A DNA stretch of 64,000 nt from Uloborus plumipes (GCA_038373865.1 JAXGGA010006467.1:1-64000), one strand, 5' to 3'. Positions 10,441 through 22,910 are shown, counted from the stretch's first letter. The notes: generated from the sequence alone by a model not told the origin. A program made the numbers and translations.

Positions 10441-10684
10441 GAATGTAGAGCATTGTACCTTACTAAATAATAAAATATTTTTTGTATTTGAGTCCGTTTA
10501 TTTTTATAGCCTATCGAAGGTTGAAAAAACAAAAACAACCCTCGTATTTAAAGCGTATACTGTGTTTTAATTTTTGGAAGAAAAATTCTACATAATAATA
10601 TTGCAACGTATATGTTTCTCATAAAAAGTGACTGTCATGCTTAATATAATCTGCATTTGTATATTATTGCTTAAAGACCTCTAA

Positions 10685-10827
10685 GGGCCCTGCTCCACAT
10701 CAGCGTAAAACGCGACCGAAACCGAAGGCAGAAACCGAAACTCCGGGTACTTTCCATAGGAACACTATTTAATTCATTTTACGTTTCTGCTTTATTTTTT
10801 GCTTTACGTCAATGTGGAGCAGGGGCC
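10685..10827 (+). mobile_element. PIF/Harbinger-like MITE, copy 1
   Basis: Ends GGGCCCTGCTCCACATCAGC and GTCAATGTGGAGCAGGGGCC are inverted. The unit is 143 bases and is flanked by TAA on both sides (10682-10684, 10828-10830). A GGG start and a 3-base TWA duplication are the marks of PIF/Harbinger MITEs. A second copy in opposite orientation lies at 29383-29512. Confidence 0.7.
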
Positions 10828-10830
10828 TAA

Positions 10831-12428
10831 ATGAATATTTTAAAAGTTTATGTTTTCTTACCCTTTTACAAAAATAAAGGACATGGTTAAAAATATGTTA
10901 TTATTAATTATATACCTTTGTGCTTGAGGAATAAAAGAATATAAAACAACGTATTATTGCTTGAGTTAAGCAGAAAAGCTCCATGCATATGTTTGTAACA
11001 CGAGTTACAAGGAACCCCTTTTTCAATTCAAAAAAAGTGATCTAAATGAATGAAAAGGGATCTGATAAAAACATCTATTGTCGGATGCCTTTTCATCTAT
11101 AAGTACTACTTTTGCATTGCGGAAAGGTTTCTTGTAACCCTGAAACACGTGTATAAAGCGCTCCTGTTCAGCAGTTCATCAATATATTGTTTTATGTTTT
11201 TTCATTTTATTATACTATTCAAAAGTATTGAAATAACTTACTACATCAATGATCTGAGTAAGAGCGAGACCAAATGTAACATTGACAGGTTCAAACGCAT
11301 GTTTTGCAGGGCGGACGTTCTTGTCGTAACGCCCTGTTAGCAAATGTTGAGTCAGACGATATTCGTTTTCATCGGCAGCAAATGATAGTCCTATAAATTC
11401 TGTAAAAGAAGTATACTGTTAAGCATATTTTAAAATTACAACTTAGTTTGCCTTTTTGGGAAAAAACAGTTTCCACATATAGTATGAACACGCTCAAAGC
11501 CCTGACCTTAGTTGTGACATCTTGTAACTTATTTCAAACTAAATTTATGAAACTATAAGTTCATAGATCAAGATATAAAACTTTACTTTAAAAATGATAC
11601 CTTGTTTATTTAAAAATATTGATTTTTGAGATTTGATCATCTGGTTGACCTTATCGTGGAATTGCCCTAAAGTTATGTGCCAACTCAACCTGCATAACGT
11701 AAATTACTTTCTTCTTTATAATACAGATGCGAGAAACTAAATTTCAGGTTCTTAAACTTATGAAGCACTTTTTTTTCCCTTTCAATTAATATTTTCACAA
11801 TTCAAGTTTTATCATTAACACAACACTTTTGTCCTTTGAATAGCTTTAAGAAATGTATAATTTAATTTAATAAGTACAGTAATAAAAAGTAAGCATACGT
11901 GTCATAAGATAAAAATTCCTAAAAGCACAAAGTAGCTGTACACTTCTCTTCTGTGAAGGAACAAAATTCATAATATAATTCATGTTTTAAATTTTAGCTC
12001 ATGCTTCTGTGTTTTCCTTTCCGATTCATTTATTTTTCAAGTGTAGAACTTTACTTCCTTTCGATTTTCAGAAGCATGACGGAATAAGATTGCATAAATA
12101 TCGACTTTCTCTAACGCACAATCTTTCTCTTGGTTTTCAATATCTGTCGAAATATGAAACACTTCAAACGTTTCTAGTCATTCGTATGCAAGATTGCTGC
12201 TTTTAGCCCATTTGATCTTTGATATCCGCTTTCAAGATTTTCTCTTTAGAGTATGTTTTTCTGAAGCAAGTAATAAAGAGGTTGTTGTTGTGGGGGTGTT
12301 TTATTTATTTTATTAAAGTTTTGAAATATAGAAGGAACTACTATTCATAAATTGACTAGTCGAAAAGATTTCTACTTTAACTTTTTTTGACTTATTAGCT
12401 TTTGTAGTAAAAAAAGCAAACAAACATA
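10831..12428. other. Intergenic, nothing recognised
   Basis: AT-rich with short open frames only (11050-11340 and 12009-12206 show no motif). No paired repeats seen. Confidence 0.4.
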
Positions 12429-13849
12429 CACTGCTCGACATTGAAAATGCAACACCAAGAAGGAGTGGTCAGAAATTTATGAAATTTGGTAAGAAGACAG
12501 AGACAGCATGGAACAATAAAGTGATATTTATTTCAAAATAAATAAGCAAAATTTAGAGCGAGGACGGCGTCGGCTCAGTAAGAAGTAGGACCACCGCGGA
12601 CAGCGATGCACGAAGAAACACTTCTAGGCATGGTGTCAATCAGCCTGCGGATGGTGTCCTGAAGGATGGCACTCCATTCCCTTTCAACCATTTGCCACAG
12701 TTCGTCCTCTGAACGAGGCAGTGGCAGGTTCTGCAAACGGCGTCCAATCACGTCCCACACATGTTCGATTGGTGACAAGTCAGGAGAGTATGGTGGCAAG
12801 GAAAGCATCTGTACACCTCGTAGAGCATGTTGGCTGATTCAAGCACTGTGAGGCCGGGCGTTATCCTGTCGAAAAATTGCATTTGGCAGACCCTGAAGGT
12901 AGGGGATTGCCACCGGCCGCAGTACATTATCTACATATCGTTGGGCCGTCATAGTGCCCCGAATACGAACTAGAGGTGGTACGGAATTGTGTGCAATAGC
13001 GCCCCTAACCATTATGCCACGTTGTCGCGCTGTGGGGCGTTCCACAGTTACTGCCGGATTCGATCTTTCTCCACGTCGACGCCACACACGTATGCGATGA
13101 CTATCGCTGGACAAACAGAAGCGGGATTCATCTGAGAACACTACGGTTTGCCATTCTGCCATCCACGTCGCTCTGGCCCGGCACCATTCCAAACGTTGGA
13201 GTCTGTGCTGTGAGGTCAATGGCAGTCTTCTTAGCGGGCGCCGTGATTGCAGGCCACGTGCAACCAGTCGACGGGAAATGGTTCTGGTCGACACAGGAAC
13301 ATCCAGGGTACCTTGCACGTGCTGCAGAATCGACGTACAAGTGACTTGCGGGTCCGTCACAGCTTGTCGGTGAATCCGTCGATCCAAGCGGTCTGACGTC
13401 ACTCTGACTGCACCTGCACCCCTCAATGTGGCTACATTTCCTCTTTCCAACCATCTCCGACACAGCCGATGCACAGTGCTTGCATCCATGTGGGTATCAG
13501 CTACAATTTGACGTATGGACCAACCTCCCCTTCTCAGTCCGATCACCATACCCCTTGTAAAGTCGTCTATATGCTGGAAGTGTCTTCGTTGAGGACGGCG
13601 TGGCATTTCCTCCTATCACACGTATCCTTCGAGACAAAAACCAAATTTCTCCGATAATTAGTCTGGCAGAAAAACCAACATGAACATAGCCCACTTTTCA
13701 ACATCATTCTCTTATATCTTACTTCACGTGCGTCGGAGAGCTGCGCATTTCATATCATTTGCATAACTCAGTGACGTGCGTCTACGGTAAAATTTGCATG
13801 AATTTCTGACCACTCCTTCTTGGTGTTGCATTTTCAATGTCGAGCAGTG
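12429..13849 (-). mobile_element. Tc1-like transposon, nearly intact, 1421 bp
   Basis: Terminal inverted repeats start CACTGCTCGACATTGAAAAT. They are identical for about 48 bases and nearly so for 60. The element is flanked by TA (12427-12428, 13850-13851). It encodes one transposase on the minus strand with a single nonsense change. The near-perfect ends suggest a recent insertion compared with the degraded copy at 4274-7914. Confidence 0.88.
12575..13606 (-). pseudogene. Tc1-like transposase with one internal stop
   Basis: Reading from ATG at 13606, the N-terminal half has a helix-turn-helix pair (GWSIRQIVADTHMDASTVHR near residues 28-47, then a second basic module). The catalytic core follows with VVFSDESRF (first Asp) and FRQDNARPH (second Asp). 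An in-frame TGA at 12839-12841 cuts the frame just after PHSA. The same frame then continues without shift to SPDLSPIEHVWD (catalytic Glu) and the stop at 12575. Full length is 343 codons, normal for Tc1 transposases. The TGA could come from CGA by one transition. I count 32 residues between the second Asp and the Glu, two fewer than the usual 34. Its role was TA-site cut-and-paste transposition. Confidence 0.87.
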
Positions 13850-13851
13850 TA

Positions 13852-15739
13852 TTTAACCCCTTAAGTAATTAAATCCTTAAATATACACATTGATTTTTGT
13901 TGTACTGGGGTACGATTGACAAAATTTCTCATTTGTTTCCGTGTATATGTAGCATGCTTTCTTTCTTTTTTTTTTTAATTTTTCTCAAAACTTAGAATAA
14001 GGAAATTTTGTCTCTCTATTGTCACTTACTATTAAGGTACTGTCAGTTTATTGCGACCAAGTAAAGTATCAGTATGTTAATTTAGCATCTTTTTCTTGTA
14101 TAGGATGATTTGCAACAGTTTTTATTCTTTTGATTTTCTTAATTTGAAAACTGTGTTTCAACAGTAATTATGCAAGTCAAACTTTGAAAAAAGAAATATT
14201 TCCAGAATGGTATGTTTTAAAGTACACTAAAAAAGTAAAATTTTCGATAGTTCTTTTTTTTTCAATTAATTACATTTGATGAAGTAGTTTCTTCTACCAC
14301 GTCATATTTTTTCTCTACATATTGTGCGAAGGAAAATGTGACCGACGTGACTACTTCCCTCAGATGAACATGTATCACAAGAAGCATTATCGCCTTCCTA
14401 TTGGCCGATATAAATATTTTCATATTCGAAAAAGTGTTTCCTTCCAAATATATCCTCTATATATATATTCCTCACGATTAATGAGAGAGGCTGAGGAATT
14501 TTCTATATTTACACCTGGGTTGGTAAAGGACTTTTTGACCGGTGCTAATAAACTATTGGAATGCGAAAACGGTTGGTTTTAGACAATATGCTTGGAGCAA
14601 TGTTTTGTCGGCACAGTAGTCAACCACCCTCGTAAAACCCTCATATTTCCCACTTATGCAATTTGCAATTTATTGTGTTTTCTATTTAGATTGGCTCAAA
14701 GGCTCGGAAATGAAAAAAAAAATAAAAAAAAAAAAAAAAAGATAAAATGTGGCATGTTTTGGACTGAATTCCGGAAATAAATGAAATTGTAAAAGGGTTA
14801 ACATTTTCCAGTGGAGTGCAGCCTTGTTAGAAAATAGAACTTCTGCACTGGTTCAGCTAGTATCATTTTTACTTATCTTACACAAAAGGCTGCGATTTTT
14901 TTTTTAACAATTATTTAACCCTTCTATAAATTCAAGAAAAATTTCCTGCTTTTGTTTATTACTGTCATTACAATTACTATATTCATTATTGTTTTTATTC
15001 ATTTTTAAAATTTATTTATTTATTTGATTTTGTAGCAAATAAAGAATTATTAAAAAAATTTTCGTTCACTACCGAAAAAAGGTTCTTAAAATGAAATACG
15101 AAAGTAAAAAGAAATCTTAGACTCAAAAATGAACACATTTTTTTAAAAAATCAAGATCCATTAAAATGATAAGCAGCACTAATCAGATAATTTACTTCAT
15201 GAAGTGCAATAGTTTGTTGAGATAATTAACAACTGACTTATTCAGGTTATTTTACTGATGTCTTAAAAAAGAAACAGTATCTCCAAGCGAGAAAATGCTA
15301 AGAAAAACTGGAAGACAAAAATGTTTAACCGCATTATTGCTACATATTTTTAAAAATATTTTACCTCACATGCTCACAAGTAGAACCCTGGAGACACAAA
15401 TTTCCTTAATATCTTTGAATAAACAAAAAAATTCTTTAATTGAATGTCAGCAAAATTTGGATTTAATGCCTATTGCATTATGATGACTTATTAGAGACAT
15501 GCATAACTTTTCTTCTTCTTCTTTTTTTTTTTTTTTTGTCAATCTAAAAAAGTACCGCTTTGCTCATAAGTCTCCAAATGCAAAAATGCAATATTATAAC
15601 GAGTTAAGGGTTTATGCTAAGCAAGTTCAATTTAATGTTCCCAATATTTTTTTTTAAAGTTATTTTTCTTTAAACAAATGACAGAAATATAAAGCATACA
15701 TTCACTTGTTTCTAACAGAAAATATTCAAGTAAAAGATC
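13852..15739. other. Intergenic, nothing recognised
   Basis: AT-rich with an A-rich tract at 14709-14745 and many homopolymers. Open frames such as 14322-14582 have no recognisable motif. Confidence 0.4.
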
Positions 15740-15759
15740 TAAAGAAGTTTAAGAGATCA

Positions 15760-16085
15760 CGTCCATGTCATCTAGATCGATTTATGTAAGACGAGATAGG
15801 TTAGCACACGATAATGGATCACAATCATGTCACGACGCCTGCTCGTCTGGTGTTTCATGTTTGTTCCCTCTCGTCATCCCGGCTCTTCATAGCAAATCGT
15901 TTGTAGTCATTCCATTGGAGGACATATAGGCATTCCTTTCGCAGTCGTAGATACCATAAATTTTCCTCCCTTGAAGCTCCTGATAGGCCATTTTACGGTC
16001 CCTTGCACCGGTTGAGTTGTTTTTTCCCTAAACGTGGGTAGAGAGTAAGAGTTTGTGGCATCCGAAAATAGAACAAACTGACTAG
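15760..16085 (-). other. GC-richer island with a short coding-like frame
   Basis: This stretch is clearly less AT-rich than its neighbours. On the minus strand it contains a short frame reading MAYQELQGRKIYGIYDCERN and on to a stop. It is too short to call a gene. It could be an exon, a decayed transposon exon or a non-coding conserved block. I do not recognise it. Confidence 0.2.
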
Positions 16086-16193
16086 GGTAGAGAAATGTTC
16101 CAAATTTCTTCCAGCTTCGCTGAGCATTGAAGTACTAGATTAAATTTACAAAACGTTAAAGTATGTCAGCGACTTATTGGAGTGTTTTTTTAC

Positions 16194-16233
16194 ATAAATT
16201 TACAGGTCTTTTAAACAAGACTTGTAAATTTAT
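16194..16233 (+). repeat. Small hairpin, 17-bp stem
   Basis: ATAAATTTACAGGTCTT is followed by a 6-base loop and AAGACTTGTAAATTTAT. All 17 positions pair, one as a G-U wobble in RNA. Function unknown. Confidence 0.5.
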
Positions 16234-17646
16234 CTAGTGAAACATCATAGATTTTAGGTGAAATATTTCTCTGACTGGTGCTTACTTCAATGAAAACAAT
16301 ACCTTTTATTCTGTTTTCATGTAAAAAATATCTATAAATAACTAAATTCATGAAATATTTGAGTTAATCCCAAGAAAATATTTTTAAATAAAAGAAATCG
16401 AAACTTAATATTTAAGTATAGAAGAAAACAGAGCAATGATAAGGAAATATGTGTAGAATGGTCATTTGCTTAATTGCTTATATTTTTGTTAGGGTATCTT
16501 ATTCCTAAGGCGATCCTTTTTTTCTTTTGATTTCAATATGTCATCGCCTCAGAGCAAAAATTAGACTGCTAATCCCAAAAATTACAGTATAATATAATAC
16601 TGTTGTTCTGATATTTTACTGTTGATTATCGAACTAGTTAAAAACAAAGCTAACAATAGGATCTACGTAAAAATTGAATTTGCTAAGGCTCTTGATCTGG
16701 TAAATAGATTTGGTTCAGAAAAACCATACCGGAAGGATTTTTGATTCAAAAATGAAATATGCCTTGATTTTTTATTTTGAAAAATTAGTTGTAAATAATA
16801 ATTTAAAAAACCATAGTCTAAACTCTTAAACACAATTACCTGTTTATAAATTCATTATTAAAAACTGCAATATTTGGTACATGACGGTTTATGGATGTAC
16901 GCTAGTTCATTTAAGTTATTTCTTAAAATCAAAATAGATAATATCGTCTTATATTTAAAATAGATACATGGTCCATAATTATTTATAGTACCACGTCTTA
17001 GCCTGCAAACAAATTAATCATGTAGCATGAAAAATGAAATAATATTTTCATTCTGGAAATTTTGTAGTGCATTAATAGCCTTTGCTTGGATGTAGAACAG
17101 TACAGAAACCAATTGTCCTACTTTTATGCAGATTTGACTTACGCATAGTTGGATGGAATAAAATATCCTCTTTTATGAAGATTTAATTTACGCATAGGAA
17201 CACAAACACTGAGACTAGCCTTTCTTGAACGCGGGCTGATTGCCAACCATTGAGTTCAGTAAGCTTTTGACCCGAAGATAAAGTAAAAGAAGTAACTTCA
17301 TATATCGAAACTCGCGAAATTAAATATTTTGCGTACAATTACATCACTGAAAATTGCCTTTCAGTGTGGAGGCTCACAAACGCCTAAACGCTTTTATTGC
17401 TGCATGTAATTATTTTTAAAAAGATAGGAAGAGCTTTTATGGCTATGCTATTAGTTTTTTAAGGTTTCAATGAAAATTGGCACAGCAATGTAGTAAATAA
17501 GCATGCATAACCAGTAATCAAATACGAAACTTTTAATTCATCAAGTTATTTGTTAAAAATTAAGTTTCATAGCAAGCCCTTCATAATTTTATTGCCTACC
17601 AGTTGAAAGAAGCATTTGCATTACCACTAAGAACTGAAAATGTCTC
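16234..17646. other. Intergenic, with a short imperfect duplication
   Basis: No gene. Near 17118-17150 and 17172-17203 the phrase TTTTATGCAGATTTGACTTA (then CGCATAG) is repeated with changes about 54 bases apart. Confidence 0.35.
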
Positions 17647-17650
17647 TAAT

Positions 17651-20376
17651 GGGTCATTCCATTTTAAATCAACAAATTTTCAAAAAAGTTGTTGCATCAC
17701 CATTTTTGATTTTGATGAAAATTTGCATGTGTATTCCTTTTACTTCCCAGAGCTCAAAACAGTGTTCATTTTATTTTTAAAAAATTTACCCTTTGATATA
17801 TAGGCCATTTTTGTTGTTGGCAACAGCGAAAATTGGGCGTTTTGATGCTTTGTTTGATGAACTATAACTTTTTTTCTATCAAAGATTTTGAGCTCAAATA
17901 TAGCTCATTGGAAAGCTAAGAAAAAGATCTTTTTATATATGCTATCAATAAATTTCAGATTTTAAAAAAATATCTATTTTTTCAAGGTCAAAGTTCACGA
18001 CGAAAATAACATTTTTTACTACTTTCGAGCATTAAAAAACCCATGAAGGGTTCAAAGTAACAAGCCGATTTTTTCATCATATATTCATAGTCATGGTTAC
18101 TTACTGTATAAAAAAAATTGGCTTGTTACTCCACCCCCTTTATGAGATATGCCCCCCAAAGTTGTAAATTTTTTAAAAAATCCAATTTTCAACGCTAAAA
18201 AAATGCATGTGGGGGGCAAGATAAAAAATTTTTTATATGTGGTATGTTAAGTACTTTTTACCAGCTTTCTAATGAAATAAAAGTTGCTTTGTTATTCAAA
18301 GGCGTTTGGCAGATATAAGGGACTGAACTTTCAAAAAATTGCACAAAAACAACACGATTATTTTTATTTTTTTAAATCTTTTTTTTTTATTTAAATGTAA
18401 TTATATACCTTATTCTTTGCTTTAAATGCTAAAAAAACACTAAGAAGAGCAATGAAGAAACATATTTAAAGTTTAATAAGATAATTTAATATTTTTAACA
18501 CCTAGGAATATAGAATACCACTAAACTTGTCTGATTTTTAAACATCTGATTGCTACCTATTGTGGAGTAACAGGACTGAGCATTTTTCAACTTGTCCAGG
18601 TTTGTTCATACCATGTGGTCATCCTTGTTCTGGCTTGCTTTCACATGTGTATCTTAGTTGTCTTTCAAATTCTGAAAGAAGTAGGTTGTTGAGCTAGTGT
18701 TTCTGCTGTAAAATCTTGTGAAGCTGATGTGATTTCTTTTCATTTCAGGTTCATTCATATTCACAGAATGTTTTGTTAAAGGTAAAAGAAGAAATTCTTT
18801 AGGATCCTTAAATATAAATTTAAATTTGTCTTTCTACATGTAAACAGTGAATAAGTTATGGATAACCCTAAATGCTCCATAGGAGTTTTTGAGAATGATG
18901 ATTGTAATATTTTAAGTTACAGTAGGCAGTCTACTGTAAATAGTATTTCTGAGTACAGTGATAATGATAAAAACTTTACTGCACCTGAGAACTAGGTGTA
19001 AAACTATTGAAACTGTTTGTACCTACAATGCAAAAAAATTTCTTGCCAAATTTTGCCACTTTTATGGAACTTCTTGCTGGTAGGTACAAACAGTTTCAAT
19101 AATTTTACACCTAGTTCTCAGGTGCAGTAAAGTTTTATCATTATCACTGTACTCGGAAATACTATTTACAGTAGACTGCCTACTGTAACTTAATATATTA
19201 CAATCATTCTCAAAAACTCCTATGGAGCATTTAGGGTTATCCATAACTTATTCACTGTTTACATGTAGAAAGACAAATTTAAATTTCTATTTAAGGGTTC
19301 TAAAGAATTTCTTCTTTTACCTTCAACAAAACATTTTGTGAATATGAATGAACTTGAAATGAAAAGAAATCACATCAGCTTCACAAGATTTTACAGCAGA
19401 AACACTAGCTCAACAACCTACTTCTTTCAGAATTTGAAAGACAACTAAGATACACATGTGAGATCAAGCCAGAACAAGAAAAACCACATGGTATGAACAA
19501 ACCTGGGCAACTTGAGAAATTCTCAGTCCTGTTATAGGTAGCAATCAGATGTTTAAAAATCAGACAAGTTTAGTGGTATTCCCAGGTGTTAAAAGTATTA
19601 AATTATCTTATTAAACTTTAAATATGTTTCTTCATTGCTCTTCTTAGTCTTTTTTTAGCATTTAAAGCAAAGAATAAGGTATATAATTACATTTAAATAA
19701 AAAAAAAAGATTTAAAAAAATGAAAATAATCGTGTTGTTTTTGTGCAATTTTTTGAAAGTTCAGTCCCTTATATCTGCCAAACGCCTTTGAATAACAAAG
19801 CAACTTTTGTTTCACTTGCCCCCCACATGCATTTTTTTAGCGTTGAAAATTGGATTTTTTAAAAAATTTACAACTTTGGGGGGGCATATCTCATAAAGGG
19901 GGTGGAGTAACAAGCCAATTTTTTTTATACAGTAAGTAACCATGACTATGAATATATGATGAAAAAATCGGCTTGTTACTTTGAACCCTTCATGGGTTTT
20001 TTAATGCTCGAAAGTAGTAAAAAATGTTATTTTCGTCGTGAACTTTGACCTTGAAAAAATAGATATTTTTTTAAAATCTGAAATTTATTGATAGCATATA
20101 TAAAAAGATCTTTTTCTTAGCTTTCCAATGAGCTATATTTGAGCTCAAAATCTTTGATAGAAAAAAAGTTATAGTTCATCAAACAAAGCATCAAAACGCC
20201 CAATTTTCGCTGTTGCCAACAACAAAAATGGCCTATATATCAAAGGGTAAATTTTTTAAAAATAAAATGAATACTGTTTTGAGCTCTGGGAAGTAAAAGG
20301 AATACACATGCAAATTTTCATCTAAATCAAAAATGGTGATGCGCACCCCATTTGTTGATTTAAAATGGAATGACCC
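17651..20376. mobile_element. 2.7 kb palindromic (fold-back) element
   Basis: The arms (17651-19028 and 19080-20376) are inverted copies of high identity around a loop of about 50 bases. The ends are GGGTCATTCCATTTTAAATC and its reverse complement. The target duplication reads TAAT (17647-17650, 20377-20380), or CTAATG if the element starts one base in. The right arm lacks about 70 bases present in the left arm near 18215-18285. Both arms carry the same short frame near the loop. This is the structure of a fold-back or long-TIR DNA transposon derivative. The superfamily is not clear. Confidence 0.8.
18858..18995 (+). pseudogene. Short coding-like remnant in the palindrome arm
   Basis: ATG to TAG, 45 residues, beginning MDNPKCSIGVFENDDCNILS, Ser- and Asp-rich. 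The inverted arm at 19062-19244 (minus strand) holds the same frame with one codon lost and an extended end. Being next to the loop in both arms, it may be the 5' coding end of the parent transposon. I do not recognise the family. Confidence 0.35.
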
Positions 20377-20380
20377 TAAT

Positions 20381-21866
20381 GCGAACTTTTCCTACTTTTA
20401 ATAACTTATAATCGGCAAACAGTATTACAAAAGAAGAAACAATCTGAGCTTTGAAATAATTTCGAAAGTTGCTACGTGCAATACGAAAAGTTGACTTAAA
20501 ATTAGATTAAAAAGTAACAAAACGGAATTTAATAAACATCGTCGCAGCAAGTGTTGACCACATCAGAAACAAAATAATAGTTTTGCCAAAATCAGTAATG
20601 TTAGTAGTTTTTAGTTAAATCATTTCATTTCAAACGCATTGAAATTTATTACCAGCAGAGGTGAAATAGAAGTCGTTAAAAATAATAATAACAAGAAATA
20701 AGGCTAAGTACAGCTAGTCACACGAAAAATACTTAAAAGTTTAAGTCAAAAATTATCATTGCAGTCATGCACTTAACTGCCATAAGATGTCATTTTTCTG
20801 ATCAAAAATGTAAATTAATGGTAAACAACTCAATAAATAAATAAATAAAAATAAAACACATTTTTCACAAAATTATGCATATTCATTTTGACGTGGCAAG
20901 GAATACTATTATCTACTAATGATGAGTAATTTTTTATGCAAGTTTTTAAATCGTTGTAACGCTTTTCAAATTGCAGCATTAAATTTAAAAATTCATTCAA
21001 ATTGACATTCTTGGGAAAGTATTGGGACGCTTTTCTAAACAAAAATTAAATAAGAAGAAAAAACTTTAATATTGTGAAATTTGGAAATTAAATTAACGGA
21101 AGCCAATGCCAAGCATATTAATTTAATTAAGGGTACTGTAGTTTATTATTATAGACAACAATACCTTTTGTTTTACAAATTTTCTTTTATTTATCAGGCT
21201 GCATTTTCAGGCACTTTATTTTTTGTTCACAATCATTATAAATATGCAGCATGCAGTTATGGCTATATGCAGAACTATGTTCTATTTTGCCCTTTTTACA
21301 AAAGGTGGAAGCTCAAATACTTATATTGAGATAAATTATTTCGGATTTCTCTTGAAGCTGTTAAAGAATAAAAATATATTTTCATACGAGAGTTATTGCT
21401 TCTAAACGTGAAAGTTTTAAAGCATCAACTTCGTCATGACATATATCATGGTCCTTTTTTTTTTCTTTAAAGACTTATTTTACCCACATCCTTGAACAAA
21501 ACAGCGAAGTATAGTTCGAAAGATTTTCTTATAGCTTAGAAGAGACATAAAATGAGTCTTAAAACGACGACAACGCTAAAACAGGGGACAAAAAGTTTTA
21601 TGATCTGACAATGAATAACAGTTTAAAATATCATACATCTTAGTAAAAGCAAATTAGTGAGATTCCAGCACTTGTAATAAACTTTTTAAACAGCAGATTC
21701 TGCAAAATTTAATTTGATGGACTTGACAACCAGGCATGTGAATTTATATTTTATTTCATTCCTATATATTGATTACATAATAGTTTCACGTATAGGGCCC
21801 AAAAAAAAAAAAAAAACGTGCTACATGCTTTGCGGGTTGTATACCACATTATTTAAAATATAAAAC
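20381..21866. other. Intergenic, nothing recognised
   Basis: AT-rich DNA. Frames such as 20830-21042 and 21081-21329 are unremarkable. No repeat pairs seen. Confidence 0.4.
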
Positions 21867-22330
21867 AGTGAGTACCCGCTCCTAAGCAAGGGCCAAGACA
21901 GAAACATCGCCAACTCGGCTATTTCGATCCATGGACAGCTGTTTCGAGCTTATTATGCTCTCATCAGCATGGAATACGAAAGTAGTTGAGTTGGAGGCAA
22001 AAATTATCTTATAAAGCAAAGAGAGCTAAAAGCCGAGTTGGCGGTGTATTGCATGTTTCTGCCTTGGCCCTTACTTGGGCAGTTACTCACTGCTTTATAC
22101 CTTGAGCTCTGCATAAAAAATTTACGAGTTGTACCGTACCAAGTGCGGTTGCTCGCTGGTATTCTAATTTTACATTAGGTGCCAGTTTTTTTTAGCTCCC
22201 TTTGCTTTATAAGAGGATTTTTGCATCCAAGTCGACTACTTCCGTATTCCATGCTGATGAGAGCATAATAAACTCGAAACAACTGTCCATGTTTTGAAAT
22301 AGCCGAGTTTGTGGTATATTGCATTATTTA
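21867..22330. repeat. Inverted-repeat cluster (CCGAGTTGGCG family)
   Basis: GTGAGTACCCGCTCCTAAGC with AAGGGCCAAGACAGAAACAT and CGCCAACTCGGC (21870-21928) is inverted at 22033-22100 (GCCGAGTTGGCGGTG, then TTTCTGCCTTGGCCC). In addition, 21920-22025 (TGCTCTCATCAGCATGGAAT) is inverted at 22200-22318 (ATTCCATGCTGATGAGAGCA). The result is a multi-hairpin repeat. It is probably a non-autonomous element; the class is unknown. Confidence 0.55.
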
Positions 22331-22705
22331 AAATGTCGATATAAGCCAGTGAAGCCCAAATTACGGCCCGCGGAACTGATCCTTGCAGCCCGCTGTTTTG
22401 TTAAATGTTACAAATCAAAACGTACGAGAAGTCACAATGTCACAAATTTCAAGCAAAACATTCAGAAATTGGTTTCTGAAAAACATGCATTCAACGGAAT
22501 AAATATCATGTAATGTTAACAACAACTATTGACCTGTTATTTTCTTTCCAGATCCACATTTTCCCATGTTAGAAAGAAAAATAAAGTGTTTTTATATTTT
22601 ATGTATACTCTGGCCAGCAAGATTCGTTTTAATAGAGATGCAGCCTTCATTCAAAAACAAAAAGTTAAGCACTATTGATCTAAACGAAGTGACTCAACAT
22701 TTTGA
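22331..22705. other. Intergenic, nothing recognised
   Basis: No gene. A 64-codon open frame at 22319-22513 overlaps the repeat edge and shows no motif. Confidence 0.35.
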
Positions 22706-22910
22706 ATTGATTGCAGGCAACAACTGAGCTGGCGCTGTATTACATTTATTTCTACTTTAGCCTTGACTCAGAGGCTGTAAAATTTACTGCTTAAAACCTA
22801 AATTTTTCCTTTAATTTACGAGTTGAACAGTACCATTGCTGCGGTCTCTGGCTAGTGTGCTAATTTAACTTTGGCTACCAGTGTGTGTGACACTCTTAGC
22901 TTCAATTTGA
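22706..22910 (+). repeat. Diverged second copy of the 22033-22200 repeat
   Basis: The words ACTGAGCTGGCGCTGTATTA, CTTTAGCCTTGACTC, TTTACGAGTTGAACAGTACC and GGCTACCAGTGTG line up in order with GCCGAGTTGGCGGTGTATTG, CTGCCTTGGCCC, TTTACGAGTTGTACCGTACC and GGTGCCAGT at 22033-22200. It is a direct, weakly conserved copy. Confidence 0.45.

Larger units (their letters stand above)
9843..10502. mobile_element. Palindromic double mariner 3' end
   Basis: The two halves mirror each other: AACGGATTCAAAT near 9843 against ATTTGAGTCCGTT near 10488, GGTACAATGCTCTACA against TGTAGAGCATTGTACC, and GGTTCCACGCCACTTTG against CAAAGTGGCGTGGAACC. Both halves hold the end of a mariner-type transposase reading outward. 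The middle (10080-10280) has a short GGGGTG / CCCCAAGCAGGGG repeat and a G10 run. Confidence 0.6.

Noticed and set aside
19062..19244. Separate minus-strand gene starting MDNPKCS
   Set aside because: It is the mirror copy of the frame at 18858-18995 in the other arm of the palindrome.
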